This document shows, piece after piece, positions 36,803 through 44,891 of a stretch of DNA of 64,000 nucleotides (the first letter of the stretch is position 1; every line of letters starts with the position of its first letter). This DNA comes from CAWCAW01 sp963714125 (GTDB taxonomy: Bacteria > Actinomycetota > Acidimicrobiia > Acidimicrobiales > UBA8190). The notes beneath the pieces were generated by a model. That model was not told where the DNA came from and did not search any database. It saw only the letters and a list, made by a program, of their open reading frames with translations. The position numbers were made by a program, and so were the translations under genes. Location: positions 3,658,001 through 3,722,000 of the forward strand of contig OY970234.1 of the NCBI GenBank assembly GCA_963714125.1, read 5' to 3'.

Positions 36803-37612
36803 ATGATCCACGTCGCCACCATCCACTTTGAATCGCCGCGTTGGATCGACATTCAGCTCGACTATCTCGGCCGCACCATGGGTGAGCCGTACGAGGTGTG
36901 GGCCAGCCTCCAAGACGTCCCCGGCGACCACGCCTCCAAGTTCGATCACATCGTTGAGGCCATCGGAGATCACCCGGGCAAGTTGAACCTGGTGGCCGCT
37001 GAGATCTCCGCCGTGGCGCGTCCCGACGATCTCATCATCTTCCTCGACGGTGACGCCTTTCCCATCGCCGATCCCATGCCGACGGTACGAAAGGCATTGG
37101 CGGAAACGAACCTGGTGGCGGTGCGGCGCGACGAGAACACCGGCGACAAACAGCCACATCCATGCTTCTGCGTGGTCACCGTGGCCGAATGGGAACGACT
37201 GCACGGGGATTGGTCTCACGGCGGTTGCTGGCCCGGGCTCAACGGCGAACCCGTGTCCGACGTAGGGGGAAACCTGTACCGATCGCTGGAGCGATCAGCC
37301 ACGCCGTGGACGCCCCTGCTGCGCACCAACCGCGTCGACCTGCATCCGGTGTGGTTCGGCGTCTACGCCAACATCGTCTACCACCACGGATCCGGTTTTC
37401 GCCGGGCCATGTCGCGCGTCGACCTGGTGAACAAACCCCGATTGTCTAAGCGGGGGCGGCGCCTCCCGCTTCTCGGTCGGCCGCTGCGGCGCTACAACAA
37501 GTTTCGTCTGCAGCGGTGGGAAGCCCGGACCTCAGAAGCCTCGGAACGCCTGGGCGAAGAGATGTTCGAGAAGCTGCGCCGCGACCCTGAGTTCTACAAG
37601 GAACTCATCTAA
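36803..37612 (+). CDS. Uncharacterised protein with DxD motif, possible glycosyltransferase
   Basis: A 269-residue soluble protein that I do not recognise as a named family. IIFLDGDAFPIADPM near residues 74-88 has the DGD arrangement of GT-A metal sites, preceded by a plausible nucleotide-sugar fold (MIHVATIHFESPRWIDIQL). HPCFCVVTVAEWERL and VDLHPVWFGVYANIVYHHGSGFR would be acceptor-side elements. The C-terminus is a basic, charged helix. It is the last plus-strand gene of the heptose region and faces the terminator of the SGNH gene. A glycosyltransferase role is inferred from the motif and the neighbours. Confidence 0.6.
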   Translation: MIHVATIHFESPRWIDIQLDYLGRTMGEPYEVWASLQDVPGDHASKFDHIVEAIGDHPGKLNLVAAEISAVARPDDLIIFLDGDAFPIADPMPTVRKALAETNLVAVRRDENTGDKQPHPCFCVVTVAEWERLHGDWSHGGCWPGLNGEPVSDVGGNLYRSLERSATPWTPLLRTNRVDLHPVWFGVYANIVYHHGSGFRRAMSRVDLVNKPRLSKRGRRLPLLGRPLRRYNKFRLQRWEARTSEASERLGEEMFEKLRRDPEFYKELI

Positions 37613-37639
37613 CGGCTCGGGCTGGGTCCAACAAAAAAA

Positions 37640-37679
37640 GGTCCCGTGCCGGCGGGATGTTCCCCACCGACACGGGACC
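37640..37679 (-). terminator. Intrinsic terminator of the SGNH hydrolase gene
   Basis: A long hairpin (arms 37640-37656 and 37663-37679, starting GGTCCCGTG and ending CACGGGACC) has a six-base loop. On the minus strand it is followed by a run of seven T, seen as A at 37633-37639. It starts 14 bases beyond the stop of the minus-strand gene. The arms could also stop transcription from the convergent plus-strand gene, though without a T-run there. Confidence 0.85.
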
Positions 37680-37693
37680 CAACGTGCTTGGCC

Positions 37694-38761
37694 TTACTTC
37701 AGTGCGGCGACAATCTCCTTGCCGATGAAGGTGTAGCCCTTGGTGTTGGCGTGGATGTTCTGCATGGTGCAGTAGTAGGTGTACTTGCAGATGTCCGCCA
37801 CCGACGCCGGCACCTTTGTCCCCTTGGGAATGGTGATCGCGGCCGGGGCGGTGGGGGCGTACTTCTTCGAGAGCCCCACCTGCGCCTGCCCGCTGAGTGC
37901 CGAAATTCCCGTGCCGTTCCCACCGAACTGGGGTTGGGCGGTGACGTTCACGAACTTTCCGCCCGTGACGCTGGTGTAAGCGGTATTGAGGTCGGGATTG
38001 AGGAAGCTGTCGAAGGCTGTGATCGACAACCCCGCCAGGCTCTGGGACGCCGACGCGTCGGCCGGGATAAGCCCAGGGTTCACCCACTCGCCCATAATCA
38101 CGTCGGGGTAGGTCAGCCCCACGATGGGCGCACTTGAGTCGCCACTGGCGTCGAGCGCGGTCTTGATCGAACCAACGAGGCTAGTGACGTTGGCCCCAAT
38201 GTTTTCACCACTCGGGTTGTAGGTGGCGCTGACGGTGCCATTCAGCCTGTCGAGGACGCAGGTGATCGGCGACGGTGTCGACACACACGAGGTGACGTCG
38301 TTGCCGCTGATGGAGACCGTGACAAGCCCGACTTGGCCGGGGTTGGCATCGATGAAGTTGACGGCGTTCTGGACTTGCGTGTCACCGGGCGTCTCGGCAG
38401 GCAGCTGCGATGCGACCGCGGGTGGTGCATAGGTGCCGCCAACACCACAGATTCCGGTGTAGGTGAGGATCGACTCGGTGGTGGCGCCGCCACAGCCGAA
38501 GTCCTCAACCGCAGCCATCTTCAGCTTGGTGGCCACGTATCCGGTGTAGCCCGACGTGGCCTCAGGCGACGGAACAGGCTGGTACCCAACCGAGTAGGAG
38601 TCACCCAGGGCGACATAGTCCTTACCGGCGAATGGGCTGGTGTGGCCATGGGCCTTGGTGGCGGCTTGGCTCACTCCGGGCACGGCTACGAGCGCCAAAA
38701 CGCTCAGGCACCCTAAAGCGAGCAGGACGCGTCCTGCTGACGAACGAAACGGCTTCTTCAC
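37694..38761 (-). CDS. Secreted SGNH/GDSL hydrolase (lipase/esterase)
   Basis: A 355-residue exported protein. A signal peptide of about 33 residues ends VSQAA. YVALGDSYSVGYQ is block I with Ser55, VSISGNDVTSC is block III with the GND, and the C-terminal NIHANTKGYTFIGKEIV supplies the catalytic histidine. An aspartate in the usual D-x-x-H position is not obvious. Start is GTG with GGGGGG four bases upstream. It has its own terminator and seems a single-gene unit. It might remove acyl or acetyl groups from the exported glycan, or be a general secreted lipase. Confidence 0.85.
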   Translation of the reverse strand: MKKPFRSSAGRVLLALGCLSVLALVAVPGVSQAATKAHGHTSPFAGKDYVALGDSYSVGYQPVPSPEATSGYTGYVATKLKMAAVEDFGCGGATTESILTYTGICGVGGTYAPPAVASQLPAETPGDTQVQNAVNFIDANPGQVGLVTVSISGNDVTSCVSTPSPITCVLDRLNGTVSATYNPSGENIGANVTSLVGSIKTALDASGDSSAPIVGLTYPDVIMGEWVNPGLIPADASASQSLAGLSITAFDSFLNPDLNTAYTSVTGGKFVNVTAQPQFGGNGTGISALSGQAQVGLSKKYAPTAPAAITIPKGTKVPASVADICKYTYYCTMQNIHANTKGYTFIGKEIVAALK

Positions 38762-38846
38762 TTTTCCCCCCCAGAAATTGGCAAAAAATTGGTTGATTCC
38801 GTTCTACCGCCCTCGAACCCTACTCGCCCTCGTCAATCGTGATGAT

Positions 38847-41264
38847 TTATGCAGTAGGCAAAGGACGGCGCCGGCGGCGTGACGCCCCCACCAGGAGCAT
38901 GGCCGCCAATCCGACGGCGCCTCCCGTTGCCAGGACAATGCCCAGGGTAAAGGTGGTGGGCCAGTAATGGAGCGTCACCACATGGCTCCCGGCCGGGATC
39001 CGAGCCTGCAGCATCACCTTGTCGAACGGTTCGAGGGTCAAGGCGTGGCCGTCGATGGTGGCATGCCAACCGGGCGTATCGGTGAGGCGAAGCCGGAGCA
39101 TCTCGGCCCGGCTCGAGTCGGTGACCACCTTCCAGGAGGCGGGCGTCGGATAGGTGACCGCCACCGGTCGACCGGGTGCGTCGACACCGGGGGCGGCGCC
39201 GCCGGCCGAGAGTGGGACCAATGTGGCGGCAGCGGCGCCGGGGATCTTGTAGAGAAGCTCGGTTCCCACGCGCCCCACGTACTGCGCGCCAGACGGCCCG
39301 CTGAAGCCGGGCAGCTCGAGCACGTAACCGACGCCGAAGCGACGCGCCACCGCAGCCGTGTCGAAGGTCGGACACAAGACACTGGAAAAGGCCACTCCCC
39401 CCGGAACCCCGGTGCTGTTCGACCAATCCTGCTTGTAATACGCCTCGGGAGTCATGGGGTCATAGGCGTCGAACTCGTGCACGCCAAAGGCGGCGTTGGC
39501 ATTCTCGAGAAGCCCGACGCGCGGCGCTTCAAAGCACGGGCTCCCGTCGCCGACGACGGCGGTCCCCACGGCACGCTGCAACGCGGAGACCGACGCCGGG
39601 GTGGTCAGAGGACTGGAGCTGGACGAGATGATGGGCGCCCCCGATGCGATGAGAAAAGCCGTTTCGACCGTGAGCAAACACAGTCCCGCCGTGCGTCCGG
39701 GTCCCCACCGGGCCCGGCCATCAGATGGCACGGTCCGAGAAGCCCTGACCAGCAACCACACCACCCCGAGCCCTACGACGACAGCGACGACGGGCCAGAT
39801 GAAGCTCTTCTCGCGAATGGTGGCCAGGGCCCGGGGCAAATGGCCTCGACCGGCGAACCACATCATCACCAACACCAGACCCGCCGCCGCCAACCCAATG
39901 CCCACCACCTGTCGCACCGATGTTTTGCGAGACGAGCGAACGACGACGTCTACTCCCATTCCCGCCAAGACGGCGAGGCCGAAGCTCAACATCGTCATGG
40001 CCAGCACCCAGTAGATCTTCATGACGTTCTGGTCCAAAATCGCCACGACGGGATGCAAGAAGACAAGCGCACCCATGACCACCACGACCGCGGTGAAGGC
40101 ACGAACCTCGGGGCGCTTCCAGCGCAGCACCACCGCCGTCAACGCCATGACCAAGGCGATCACGCCGACGTAAGCGGCGGTCTCCTCGTAGTTCGAGTAG
40201 CCGAACCATTTGCTGCCCGCTATCGGCAACCCGTCGAATCCCTGAAAAACCAGGTGCATGACGTCGGTAAGGGGGAGGGTGTGCGGCCCGTTGGTCGGTC
40301 CCACCGCTGTGCGGTTGGACCGGGAGGCGACCTGCAGACCCGGCAGCAACAGCGGGGTGGCGAGCAACACGCCGCCGACCGCCATAGCGGCGAGATCGAT
40401 GACCGGACGCAAGAGCGCTCCGCTGCCTCCGAAGACGGGCATCCGGTGGGCCACGATGACAAGCACCACCACGCCGGTGCCCAACAGGAGCAGAAAACTC
40501 CCCTCGGGATCCCCGGCATAAAAGGCCAACGCCAACACGACGGCCCCGAACACAATGGACCTGGACCGCTGCCGGCCTCGCACGATGAGCATGGCGGCGG
40601 CGACCAACCATCCCGCCCACGACATCACCGCGGAAAGGGGCCAACCCAGCCAGCCGATGAACGGGCCGCTCAATTCAAAGACGGTGGCCGCCATGACGCA
40701 TCCGAGCACGCTGAGGCGCAGCACCTTGCCGAGCATGTACACCCCGGTGCCGGCGATGAACAGGATGACGACGAGCTGCACGGTGAACGAAAGGTTCTCC
40801 GGGACCAGATAGCCGATGACGACAGGGAGGCTGAATGGCGCCGACTCCCAGTTGAACGCCAGCGGCATGCCCAGTGCGTTGTAGGGGTTCCACAACGGGA
40901 GTTGCCCGTGGTGGACCTGTTCCCACACCAAGCGAGTCCAGGGGATGAAGAGCTGGATCTGGTCGCCTTGGGTGGTGTTGTGGATCGACGGATGGCGCAC
41001 CGACGTGAGGCCGAAATTGGAGAGCAAGTCATAAGGGCCCAGCGCATAGCCGTGGACCAAGGCGGGCGTCAGGACCAACACGGCGGCCACCAGTACCCAC
41101 AGCAGTCCGAGGCCGTCGGGAAGGTGCCGATGCCCGTGCACCCAGATCAAAGCCCGGTCGCCTCGGGTGCCACCGCGCCTCGCCGGCCCGCCGCCCCCGG
41201 CCGCTCGACCGGTCGTGGCGTCGGCTTGTGGGGTGTCAGACGCTGTATCGGTGGCAGTGGCCAT
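38847..41264 (-). CDS. YfhO-family multi-pass membrane protein (copy 3)
   Basis: A protein of 805 residues. An N-terminal cytoplasmic tail of about 55 residues is rich in Ala, Thr, Gly and Arg, then about 13 helices and the external C-terminal domain. Landmarks match copies 1 and 2: DQIQLFIPWTRLVW, GQLPLWNPYNALGMPLAFN, FELSGPFIGWLGWP, FQGFDGLP, YDPMTPEAYYKQDW, LRLRLTDTPGWHATIDG and VMLQARIPAGSHVVTL. It is the most diverged in the external middle part. Divergent from the sulfatase-like gene. A lipid-linked-sugar transferase on the outer side is the family-based guess. Confidence 0.8.
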   Translation of the reverse strand: MATATDTASDTPQADATTGRAAGGGGPARRGGTRGDRALIWVHGHRHLPDGLGLLWVLVAAVLVLTPALVHGYALGPYDLLSNFGLTSVRHPSIHNTTQGDQIQLFIPWTRLVWEQVHHGQLPLWNPYNALGMPLAFNWESAPFSLPVVIGYLVPENLSFTVQLVVILFIAGTGVYMLGKVLRLSVLGCVMAATVFELSGPFIGWLGWPLSAVMSWAGWLVAAAMLIVRGRQRSRSIVFGAVVLALAFYAGDPEGSFLLLLGTGVVVLVIVAHRMPVFGGSGALLRPVIDLAAMAVGGVLLATPLLLPGLQVASRSNRTAVGPTNGPHTLPLTDVMHLVFQGFDGLPIAGSKWFGYSNYEETAAYVGVIALVMALTAVVLRWKRPEVRAFTAVVVVMGALVFLHPVVAILDQNVMKIYWVLAMTMLSFGLAVLAGMGVDVVVRSSRKTSVRQVVGIGLAAAGLVLVMMWFAGRGHLPRALATIREKSFIWPVVAVVVGLGVVWLLVRASRTVPSDGRARWGPGRTAGLCLLTVETAFLIASGAPIISSSSSPLTTPASVSALQRAVGTAVVGDGSPCFEAPRVGLLENANAAFGVHEFDAYDPMTPEAYYKQDWSNSTGVPGGVAFSSVLCPTFDTAAVARRFGVGYVLELPGFSGPSGAQYVGRVGTELLYKIPGAAAATLVPLSAGGAAPGVDAPGRPVAVTYPTPASWKVVTDSSRAEMLRLRLTDTPGWHATIDGHALTLEPFDKVMLQARIPAGSHVVTLHYWPTTFTLGIVLATGGAVGLAAMLLVGASRRRRRPLPTA

Positions 41265-41383
41265 GGGGAGTCAGAAGGGTCGTGGCCCGCTCACGCGGGG
41301 ACAGATCAGGATCAAGCTCCTTCGAGTCCTTGCATGCGAGCGCGTCGGGCCACGGTAGTGCATCGCTACCCCGCTTGTGTCAC

Positions 41384-41389
41384 TAGGAT
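41384..41389 (+). promoter_or_regulatory. -10-like TAGGAT upstream of the phosphatase-superfamily gene
   Basis: TAGGAT lies 69 bases before the GTG at 41459, which has its own AAGGAA ribosome binding site, so a leadered transcript is expected. No convincing -35. Confidence 0.3.
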
Positions 41390-41458
41390 CGGTGCCTTGC
41401 GCGCTGCGCAGGCGTGGGTTGATCAACCACCTGAGATGCTCGACGAACAAGGAACAAT

Positions 41459-42337
41459 GTGTCCCTGCACCCGTCTTCTGTGCTCTTCGTCACGCTGGAC
41501 TCCTGTCGCTACGACACCTTTGCGGCCGCCAACCTCAAGAACATGACCGCCGTCGGCCCGACGCGCCGAGCGCTGGCCCCGGGCACCTTCACCTACAGCT
41601 CCCATGCGGCCATGTTCGTGGGCTTCACCCCCGACGTGCCCGGCCTCCTCGAGCCTTACATCAACCCGAAATACGCCCGGCTCTTCATGCTGCGCGGCGG
41701 CGGGTCGGGATCACCACGCGAGCCCTTCGCCGACCTGAAGGGCCGTGACATCGTCGAGGGTTTCAATCAGCTCGGCTACGAGACGATCGGCACGGGCGCC
41801 ATGATGTGGTTCAACCCCGGCACCGGCGTGTCGCGCACGCTGACGCGATCGTTCCAGCAGTTCCACTACCCCAACAGCTCGACGGCCCTGGACCGTCAGT
41901 TGCGATTCCTCCACGGTGCCTTGGACAAGGCCCGGCGCCCCGTGTTCACCTTCATCAACGTGGGCGAAACCCACGCGCCCTACTGGCATGCCGGTGCCGA
42001 CTGGGACCGGGACTGGAACCCCTGTCGCACCTTCGGAGACACCAACGACGCCGATGAGTGCCACCGACGACAAAAGGCATGCGTCGAATTCATCGACGAA
42101 AAAATCGGAGGCCTGTTGGACCGCTTCGCTGGTGCGACGGTCATGATCTGCGCCGATCACGGTGATGCCTGGGGAGAACAGGACCTGTGGGGACACGGGT
42201 TTCACCACCCCAAGGTCATCGAAGTCCCGCTCATCCTTCGTCTGGGCCAAAAGCCACCACCACCGGGCCGGCCCCGCAAGATCCAACGGGCCAAGCGACG
42301 CCTCGACAACGCCGTGCGCGCCTTGCAGGGAGCCTGA
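41459..42337 (+). CDS. Alkaline-phosphatase/sulfatase-superfamily enzyme with Thr at the nucleophile position
   Basis: A 292-residue soluble protein. VLFVTLDSCRYDTF gives the first metal ligand D14. FTYSSHAAMFVGF aligns with the CxPSRxxLLTG sulfatase active site, but threonine 45 replaces the modifiable Cys/Ser. THAPY, CADHGDAWGE (D233, H234) and HGFHHPKVIEVPLIL supply the remaining metal ligands. Threonine nucleophiles belong to phosphodiesterases and phospho-transferases of this superfamily, so a phosphate or phosphodiester reaction is likelier than sulfate removal. No membrane helix or signal peptide is visible. GTG start with AAGGAA upstream. Convergent with the sulfotransferase cluster. 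Confidence 0.75.
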   Translation: MSLHPSSVLFVTLDSCRYDTFAAANLKNMTAVGPTRRALAPGTFTYSSHAAMFVGFTPDVPGLLEPYINPKYARLFMLRGGGSGSPREPFADLKGRDIVEGFNQLGYETIGTGAMMWFNPGTGVSRTLTRSFQQFHYPNSSTALDRQLRFLHGALDKARRPVFTFINVGETHAPYWHAGADWDRDWNPCRTFGDTNDADECHRRQKACVEFIDEKIGGLLDRFAGATVMICADHGDAWGEQDLWGHGFHHPKVIEVPLILRLGQKPPPPGRPRKIQRAKRRLDNAVRALQGA

Positions 42338-42348
42338 CCGCCACGTCC

Positions 42349-43284
42349 TCAACCACCCTGATCGGGGCCGTCGGTCGGACGTTTCTTCCATGGTGGAGGG
42401 CGCCAACCCGGCTCGTTGTCAGGGCCGACGCTGGCAAGTGCTCTTTCGACGCCGGGCTCCTCCTCGACCAGGGTCGGGGAAACGAAGGAGCGGTGCGTGC
42501 CGACGAGCTCTCCCATGGTCTCGTAGATAGCCCGGGCGCCGCCGTGGTCAGCGAGATCGGCAACGTCATGGGCACTATGGCGAAGCTCCGGATCGACGGT
42601 GCCGGCCAATGTATCGGCCCCGGGTGCCGGCCCGAGGCGCGTGCCGGCGTCGGACAGAAAGCAACGAACGCCCTCGACCCAGCGCGCCGGGTCGCTCACG
42701 ATGTCGTCGTAGTTCGTGATCAACGCCGGCATACCGGCCAGATGCGCCAGCAAGAGCCGGTTGTAGCGCTCCCACAGGGCGATACCGAATGACGGGGGCA
42801 AGTCGTGGCGCCGCTCCAAAGAGATGGCCACGTCCATGGGATTGCGAAAAACCACCACCGCCGCCAATCGAGGGCCGAGCGCCTGGCGCCAGAACGGGAG
42901 CAACACGGTGGTGCGAGGGTCCTTCCATACCCACGGCACTGACCGATGCACTTTGCGGAACACCTGGCGGGCCTCGGCCGGTGTCGTGACGATCTTCGCC
43001 GTCGTGGCGAAATAGGCGGCGCCGTCGGGGGGCGGGTACCACCAGGCGCGCCCCATCTCCCGCAGTATGCGGTCGTTGAGGTGCATGAGCGAGCGACTCT
43101 CCCAGTGCCCCCGCGGGTTCCACGGACCGCGCACCATGTCGTTGACGTCACACGTGGCCGGTCCCAACAGGTTCACCAGTCGAGTGGCGGCCGACGTGCC
43201 GCTGCGGTGCATGCCGAGCACGACCACACCGTGGACCGCGCCGCGACGACCCAGTGCGGCGCGTTGATGGGCGAACAGGCTCAC
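42349..43284 (-). CDS. Sulfotransferase family protein
   Basis: A 311-residue protein. VVVLGMHRSGTSAATRLVNLLG is the PAPS loop in the first 40 residues, WVWKDPRTTVLLPFWR follows as in its neighbours, and VVVFRNPMDVAISLERRH is the 3'-phosphate-binding strand and helix. The GTG at 43284 overlaps the stop of the upstream sulfotransferase (GTGA). It is the last gene of the long minus-strand operon that starts near 52767. Close in sequence to the next gene upstream and to 4056-5021, so the three are probably paralogues modifying different positions. Confidence 0.86.
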   Translation of the reverse strand: MSLFAHQRAALGRRGAVHGVVVLGMHRSGTSAATRLVNLLGPATCDVNDMVRGPWNPRGHWESRSLMHLNDRILREMGRAWWYPPPDGAAYFATTAKIVTTPAEARQVFRKVHRSVPWVWKDPRTTVLLPFWRQALGPRLAAVVVFRNPMDVAISLERRHDLPPSFGIALWERYNRLLLAHLAGMPALITNYDDIVSDPARWVEGVRCFLSDAGTRLGPAPGADTLAGTVDPELRHSAHDVADLADHGGARAIYETMGELVGTHRSFVSPTLVEEEPGVERALASVGPDNEPGWRPPPWKKRPTDGPDQGG

Positions 43285-44132
43285 TGGTATCCCTGCGGCA
43301 GAGGATGCCCGGCCCGGGCTCGAAGGACCCACGGGACCCGATAGGCCGTCATGAAGGGACGCACCCAGCGCGGCTCGCGCCACAGTTGCGGGGCAAAGCT
43401 CGGGCTCAACGCCGGCAATGACGCCAGGCGCTGCACGGTGGGTTCCGTCAAACGTCGGACCATGGCGTGGGTGTCGTCGTGATGGGCCATGTGGCCCTGC
43501 AGTGACGCCGCCGCGGCGGCGATGGCACCATCGAGATTGACGCCGAGCTCCCCGAGATCGGTCACCAGTCGCTCGATGGTTGGCTGCGGGTCAGCCAGCA
43601 GGTCCTCGAAGTGCACGTTCACCACCGGCATCCCCACTGCCCCGGCCACCGCGCTGCGCACGTAGTGCTGCCACAGGCCCACCCCGTAGAGACTCGGGAT
43701 GCCGTCGCGACGCGCAATGGATGCCACCACGGCGCCGGGCCGGCGCCACACCAGCACGGCGCAGACGTCGTCGCCAAGCACCCGGCGCCACAACGGAAGC
43801 GTGAGGCAGGTGCGCGGATCTTTGAAGGCCCAGGTCTTGGAGTCCATCAAGGGCGAAATGCTGTCGCGCAGGTGGGGCAACAGGGCCGACGCCGGGGCCG
43901 AGTACTCCCACCCCGAAGCCAGCCACGGGGGGAAGTCCCAGGATCGTCCGAAGGCGGCCAAGATGGCGTCATTGCAGGCCAGCAGGGACTTGTTTTCCCA
44001 GTGCCCCGCCGGGTTGTCGTACTCGGTGAGCAAGTCGTCCTCAGGGCCGAGGTCGGCACCGAGGAGGTTCACCACCCGGCTCACCGCCGAGGTGCCGCTC
44101 CGATGCATCCCGAGGACGACGATGCCCGCCAC
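43281..44132 (-). CDS. Sulfotransferase family protein
   Basis: A 283-residue protein with GIVVLGMHRSGTSAVSRVVNLLG (PAPS 5'-phosphosulfate loop), HWENKSLLACNDAIL, TWAFKDPRTCLTLPLW and AVLVWRRPGAVVASIARRDG (3'-phosphate site). The last about 60 residues are rich in Arg and Pro. GTG start, three bases after the stop of the next sulfotransferase upstream; its own stop overlaps the following start. It is the middle member of three adjacent sulfotransferase genes. Confidence 0.86.
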   Translation of the reverse strand: MAGIVVLGMHRSGTSAVSRVVNLLGADLGPEDDLLTEYDNPAGHWENKSLLACNDAILAAFGRSWDFPPWLASGWEYSAPASALLPHLRDSISPLMDSKTWAFKDPRTCLTLPLWRRVLGDDVCAVLVWRRPGAVVASIARRDGIPSLYGVGLWQHYVRSAVAGAVGMPVVNVHFEDLLADPQPTIERLVTDLGELGVNLDGAIAAAAASLQGHMAHHDDTHAMVRRLTEPTVQRLASLPALSPSFAPQLWREPRWVRPFMTAYRVPWVLRARAGHPLPQGYQ

Positions 44133-44135
44133 TGC

Positions 44136-44891
44136 TCATCGCCCGTCATGGACGAGAGTGGGGTCGTAAACGGCATCGAAGGCACGCCGGAATTCCTCTC
44201 GCGTGCGGGGCTCGGGAAAGGGCAGCGTGTCGTAGAGTTCGTCGGGGCGCTCGAGAAAGTCGGGATAGCGCAACGACGACACCGGGAGGCGATACTGCGC
44301 CGCCGCCGTAAGCAGCAGCCCCGAGCCATACGCGTAGTTGTGCCGGGCCCAGTTGCGAGCCCGGTCCTTGTACATGCCGGCGCGCACTCGGCTGTCGGCC
44401 ATGGCGTCGAGCGGTCTGATGGTGAACACGACGGCCTCGATGGAGGCCCCAGCGGCCATCCAGGCCCGCAGGGTAAAGCAAAAACGAGGGTCCTTCACCA
44501 CGGCGCGCTCTTTGGCCAGGGCCCGTAGCCGCTCGCCGTAGCGCTCGGCTACGCCGTCGACACTGCTCCAGTCCATGAGGTCCGGGGTGCTGCGGAAATA
44601 GCGAAGGGCGTCGACGGCATTGGCCACGGGACGCCTGATACGAGGCGGCACCCGGCCGTCGGTGGCGCGCACGGCCACACCCAGCGCCCGCAAGGTTCGC
44701 CCGCCCCGACGTTCCTTGATGGACACACCCATGGCCCGGGCTAGCTCGAGGTTGACGGTCACGATGTCGCGGTCCTCGAACCCGGCGCTCACCCTCGGCT
44801 CCCAACGTCCGCCCGGATCGAAGCCGAGTTCGCCATAGAGCCTGGCCAAAAGCGACGTGCCACTGCGGCCGGGGCCGGTGATCACGATCAT
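44136..44891 (-). CDS. Sulfotransferase-like P-loop protein
   Basis: A 251-residue protein beginning MIVITGPGRSGTSLLARLYG, a PAPS-binding loop of a different subtype from the adjacent two (PGRSGTS rather than MHRSGTS). VVKDPRFCFTLRAWM and VVFTIRPLDAMADSRVRAG supply the later nucleotide-binding strands. The acceptor half is short, so it is smaller than its neighbours. The start overlaps the stop of the double-GT2 gene by four bases. Likely sulfotransferase; a related nucleotide-dependent activity is possible because the classic R-x-P-x-x-R pattern is changed. Confidence 0.75.
   Translation of the reverse strand: MIVITGPGRSGTSLLARLYGELGFDPGGRWEPRVSAGFEDRDIVTVNLELARAMGVSIKERRGGRTLRALGVAVRATDGRVPPRIRRPVANAVDALRYFRSTPDLMDWSSVDGVAERYGERLRALAKERAVVKDPRFCFTLRAWMAAGASIEAVVFTIRPLDAMADSRVRAGMYKDRARNWARHNYAYGSGLLLTAAAQYRLPVSSLRYPDFLERPDELYDTLPFPEPRTREEFRRAFDAVYDPTLVHDGR

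Noticed and set aside
38967..41546. Long plus-strand open frame (over 850 codons) opposite the third YfhO gene
   Set aside because: It is antisense to a gene with clear family motifs and has a composition rich in His, Arg, Gln and Gly, as expected from GC-rich codon shadows.
41459..42337. Classical formylglycine sulfatase
   Set aside because: The required Cys or Ser is not present; Thr occupies the site.
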